From assembly GCA_904063045.1 (NCBI GenBank), contig CAJFCJ010000003.1:1116001-1180000 (forward strand): 64,000 bases of DNA. Reading direction: 5' to 3'. The stretch comes from Dimorphilus gyrociliatus (Eukaryota > Annelida > Polychaeta > Dinophilidae). Shown one piece after another: positions 62,731-64,000 of this stretch. The number at the start of each line of letters is the position of its first letter. The first letter of the stretch is position 1. A program made the translations under genes and the position numbers. The notes beneath the pieces were generated by a model. It searched no databases. It saw nothing but the letters and a program-made list of their open reading frames with translations, and was not told the origin of the DNA.

Positions 62731-62780
62731 GCTCATAAGCGGCCATAAGGTCACCGTATTGCATAATCAGTCAGTATAAT
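62731..62780 (+). repeat. Duplicated non-coding element, copy B
   Basis: GCTCATAAGCGGCCATAAGG, then TCACCGTATTGCATAATCAG. Same orientation as copy A, about 1.24 kb downstream. AGGTCA and TTGCAT are retained. The frame that is open in copy A meets a stop here soon after. Confidence 0.75.
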
Positions 62781-62789
62781 TTTTGACAG

Positions 62790-64000
62790 CCAATAAGACT
62801 CGGTTTACCCCTAAAGTCATTCCTTTTAAAAGGTTTCTTTTAAAAGTTTTTAAAATAATATTAATAATACCTAAAAAAAAATAAGTTGAAATAGGACAAA
62901 TATTTCGATTTAGTAAGAAAGATTATTTTACCTTTATATATATATTATATATATATATATATGCCTACATATCTATAATATATATTATACTAAAACGAGG
63001 CCTATAGTTTGTATGTATTATCCTCTACAAATACTCTTTACGGTCAATATGGAAAATAAGGCGTAAAATGGGGTGATAGAAATTAAAAATGAACAAAATA
63101 CATATTTATATAAAATTGTAACAAAAATAGTAGCTGACTATGTATTATTTTCACGTACATGTATATTTTCTCACCCTCAGTGTTTGCTCGGTCGATTTCT
63201 AATCGATCTCGCATCGCTTGTACACTAACTAAGTTAGCCTTTAGGCCTATATATATTGCTCATTTTGTACATTTTTGTATATACACTTGAGTCATATGTA
63301 TATCCTATGTATTAAATGTATTCGCCAATAGAGAAACCGCGTATAATGTGTATTTGCGCTAATGGACTAATGAATTATAAAAGAGTTACCTCTCTCCTAT
63401 TGCATGACTACCTGCGGATTGACAGATCGGGTGACGGATGAATGTATTACATTGTATAGACGACTACCGTCTGTTTATAAATAGTAACCGATTACGCGAC
63501 ACTTAAAATTGTTTTATTAAAGAAAATTAACTACTTAAAGAGAAAAAGGAATAAAAAATAAGCTAAGAAATTAAACTTACAGCCGTAGAAATTGTATAAA
63601 TTTCTTATCTCGTAGTTTAGTTCATTTGATGATGGTATTGAAAGCGCCTCCTTTGTTTAAATGGCTTTAGACTAATCAAGCGTCGTACACCCGTTTAAAT
63701 CGAAACCAGTTTAAGTTAGTTGCTACTTAAAAGATAACTTAGTTCATTCTACGTCCTTGATACTTTCCCTTTAGTTTTACGAGCGATCGTTTGGCATTCT
63801 TTTACTAAGCTCTTCGCTGGCTAGCAATTAGTGCGAATATTTCGTCCGACTTCAAACGACGGTAAACTGTTGGAGGAAATCGCGATTTATAGGTTTGAGA
63901 GATTTTTTTTTTAAAGTTTATGTGACGTTCAAAACGAGCGCGTTCGATTATTCATTTTGCACGTTTTGCATCTGTCCCCTACACCTGTCAGTATTTAGCA
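62790..64000. other. Right end of window, no gene recognised
   Basis: AT-rich to about 63160, including a broken TA tract at 62936-62962. Then patches with more CpG (63180-63480 and 63640-64000). No reading frame, splice pair or RNA gene could be supported. Confidence 0.4.

Noticed and set aside
1-64000. CRISPR arrays, tRNA or rRNA genes, bacterial operon signals
   Set aside because: Regularly spaced repeats are microsatellites only. No cloverleaf or rRNA-like sequence was seen, and the window is clearly eukaryotic.

Overview
This is nuclear DNA from an animal, probably an invertebrate. The evidence is spliced genes with GT-AG introns in consistent phase, metazoan gene families (p24/TMED, PAIP2, TMEM255, C-type lectin), strong AT-richness, and very many (TA)n and (CT)n microsatellites. 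The species cannot be named from the sequence. No rRNA, tRNA, CRISPR array or intact mobile element was recognised.

Left part (1-27.5 kb), gene-bearing. In order: a TMED4/9-type p24 cargo receptor (+, 186-1966); PAIP2, a repressor of poly(A)-binding protein (+, 2891-4042), with an apparent GC-AG intron; an intronless secreted PAN/C-type-lectin protein (+, 6001-6831); a TMEM255-family four-span membrane protein (-, 12829-15970); a seven-exon protein derived from a pogo/Tigger-type transposase (-, 19071-22373); and, head to head with it across about 490 bp, an eight-exon zinc-finger protein (+, 22863-27464). Exon models were built by hand from splice sites. Reading frame and intron phase agree at every junction of each model.

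The most notable coding result is that two of the five spliced genes carry a tandemly duplicated, phase-matched cassette exon. TMED has two 116-bp versions of one exon, separated by only 36 bp. TMEM255 has two versions of its seven-cysteine extracellular-loop exon. In both genes, joining the two copies would shift the frame into an early stop, so they look like mutually exclusive alternative exons. The transposase-derived protein has lost two of three catalytic acidic residues. It carries a second complete DNA-binding module at its C terminus, after the transposase domain, so it looks like a domesticated DNA-binding protein. Its zinc-finger neighbour has an internally repeated finger-containing module that I do not recognise as a named family.

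Right part (27.5-64 kb) has no convincing gene. AT-rich filler and microsatellites alternate with islands that are visibly richer in G+C and CpG. The islands contain short palindromes and transcription-factor-like motifs: CTCF-like sites, TCACGTGA E-boxes, TGACGTCA CRE sites, PBX/MEIS decamers and SOX-type sites. Two families of repeated non-coding elements were found: one of about 37 bp in three copies (54.1, 54.6 and 55.7 kb) and one of about 48 bp in two copies (61.5 and 62.7 kb). This looks like the regulatory landscape of a gene outside the window, or of a very large intron. One small exon-like segment with strong splice sites lies at 44875-44920.
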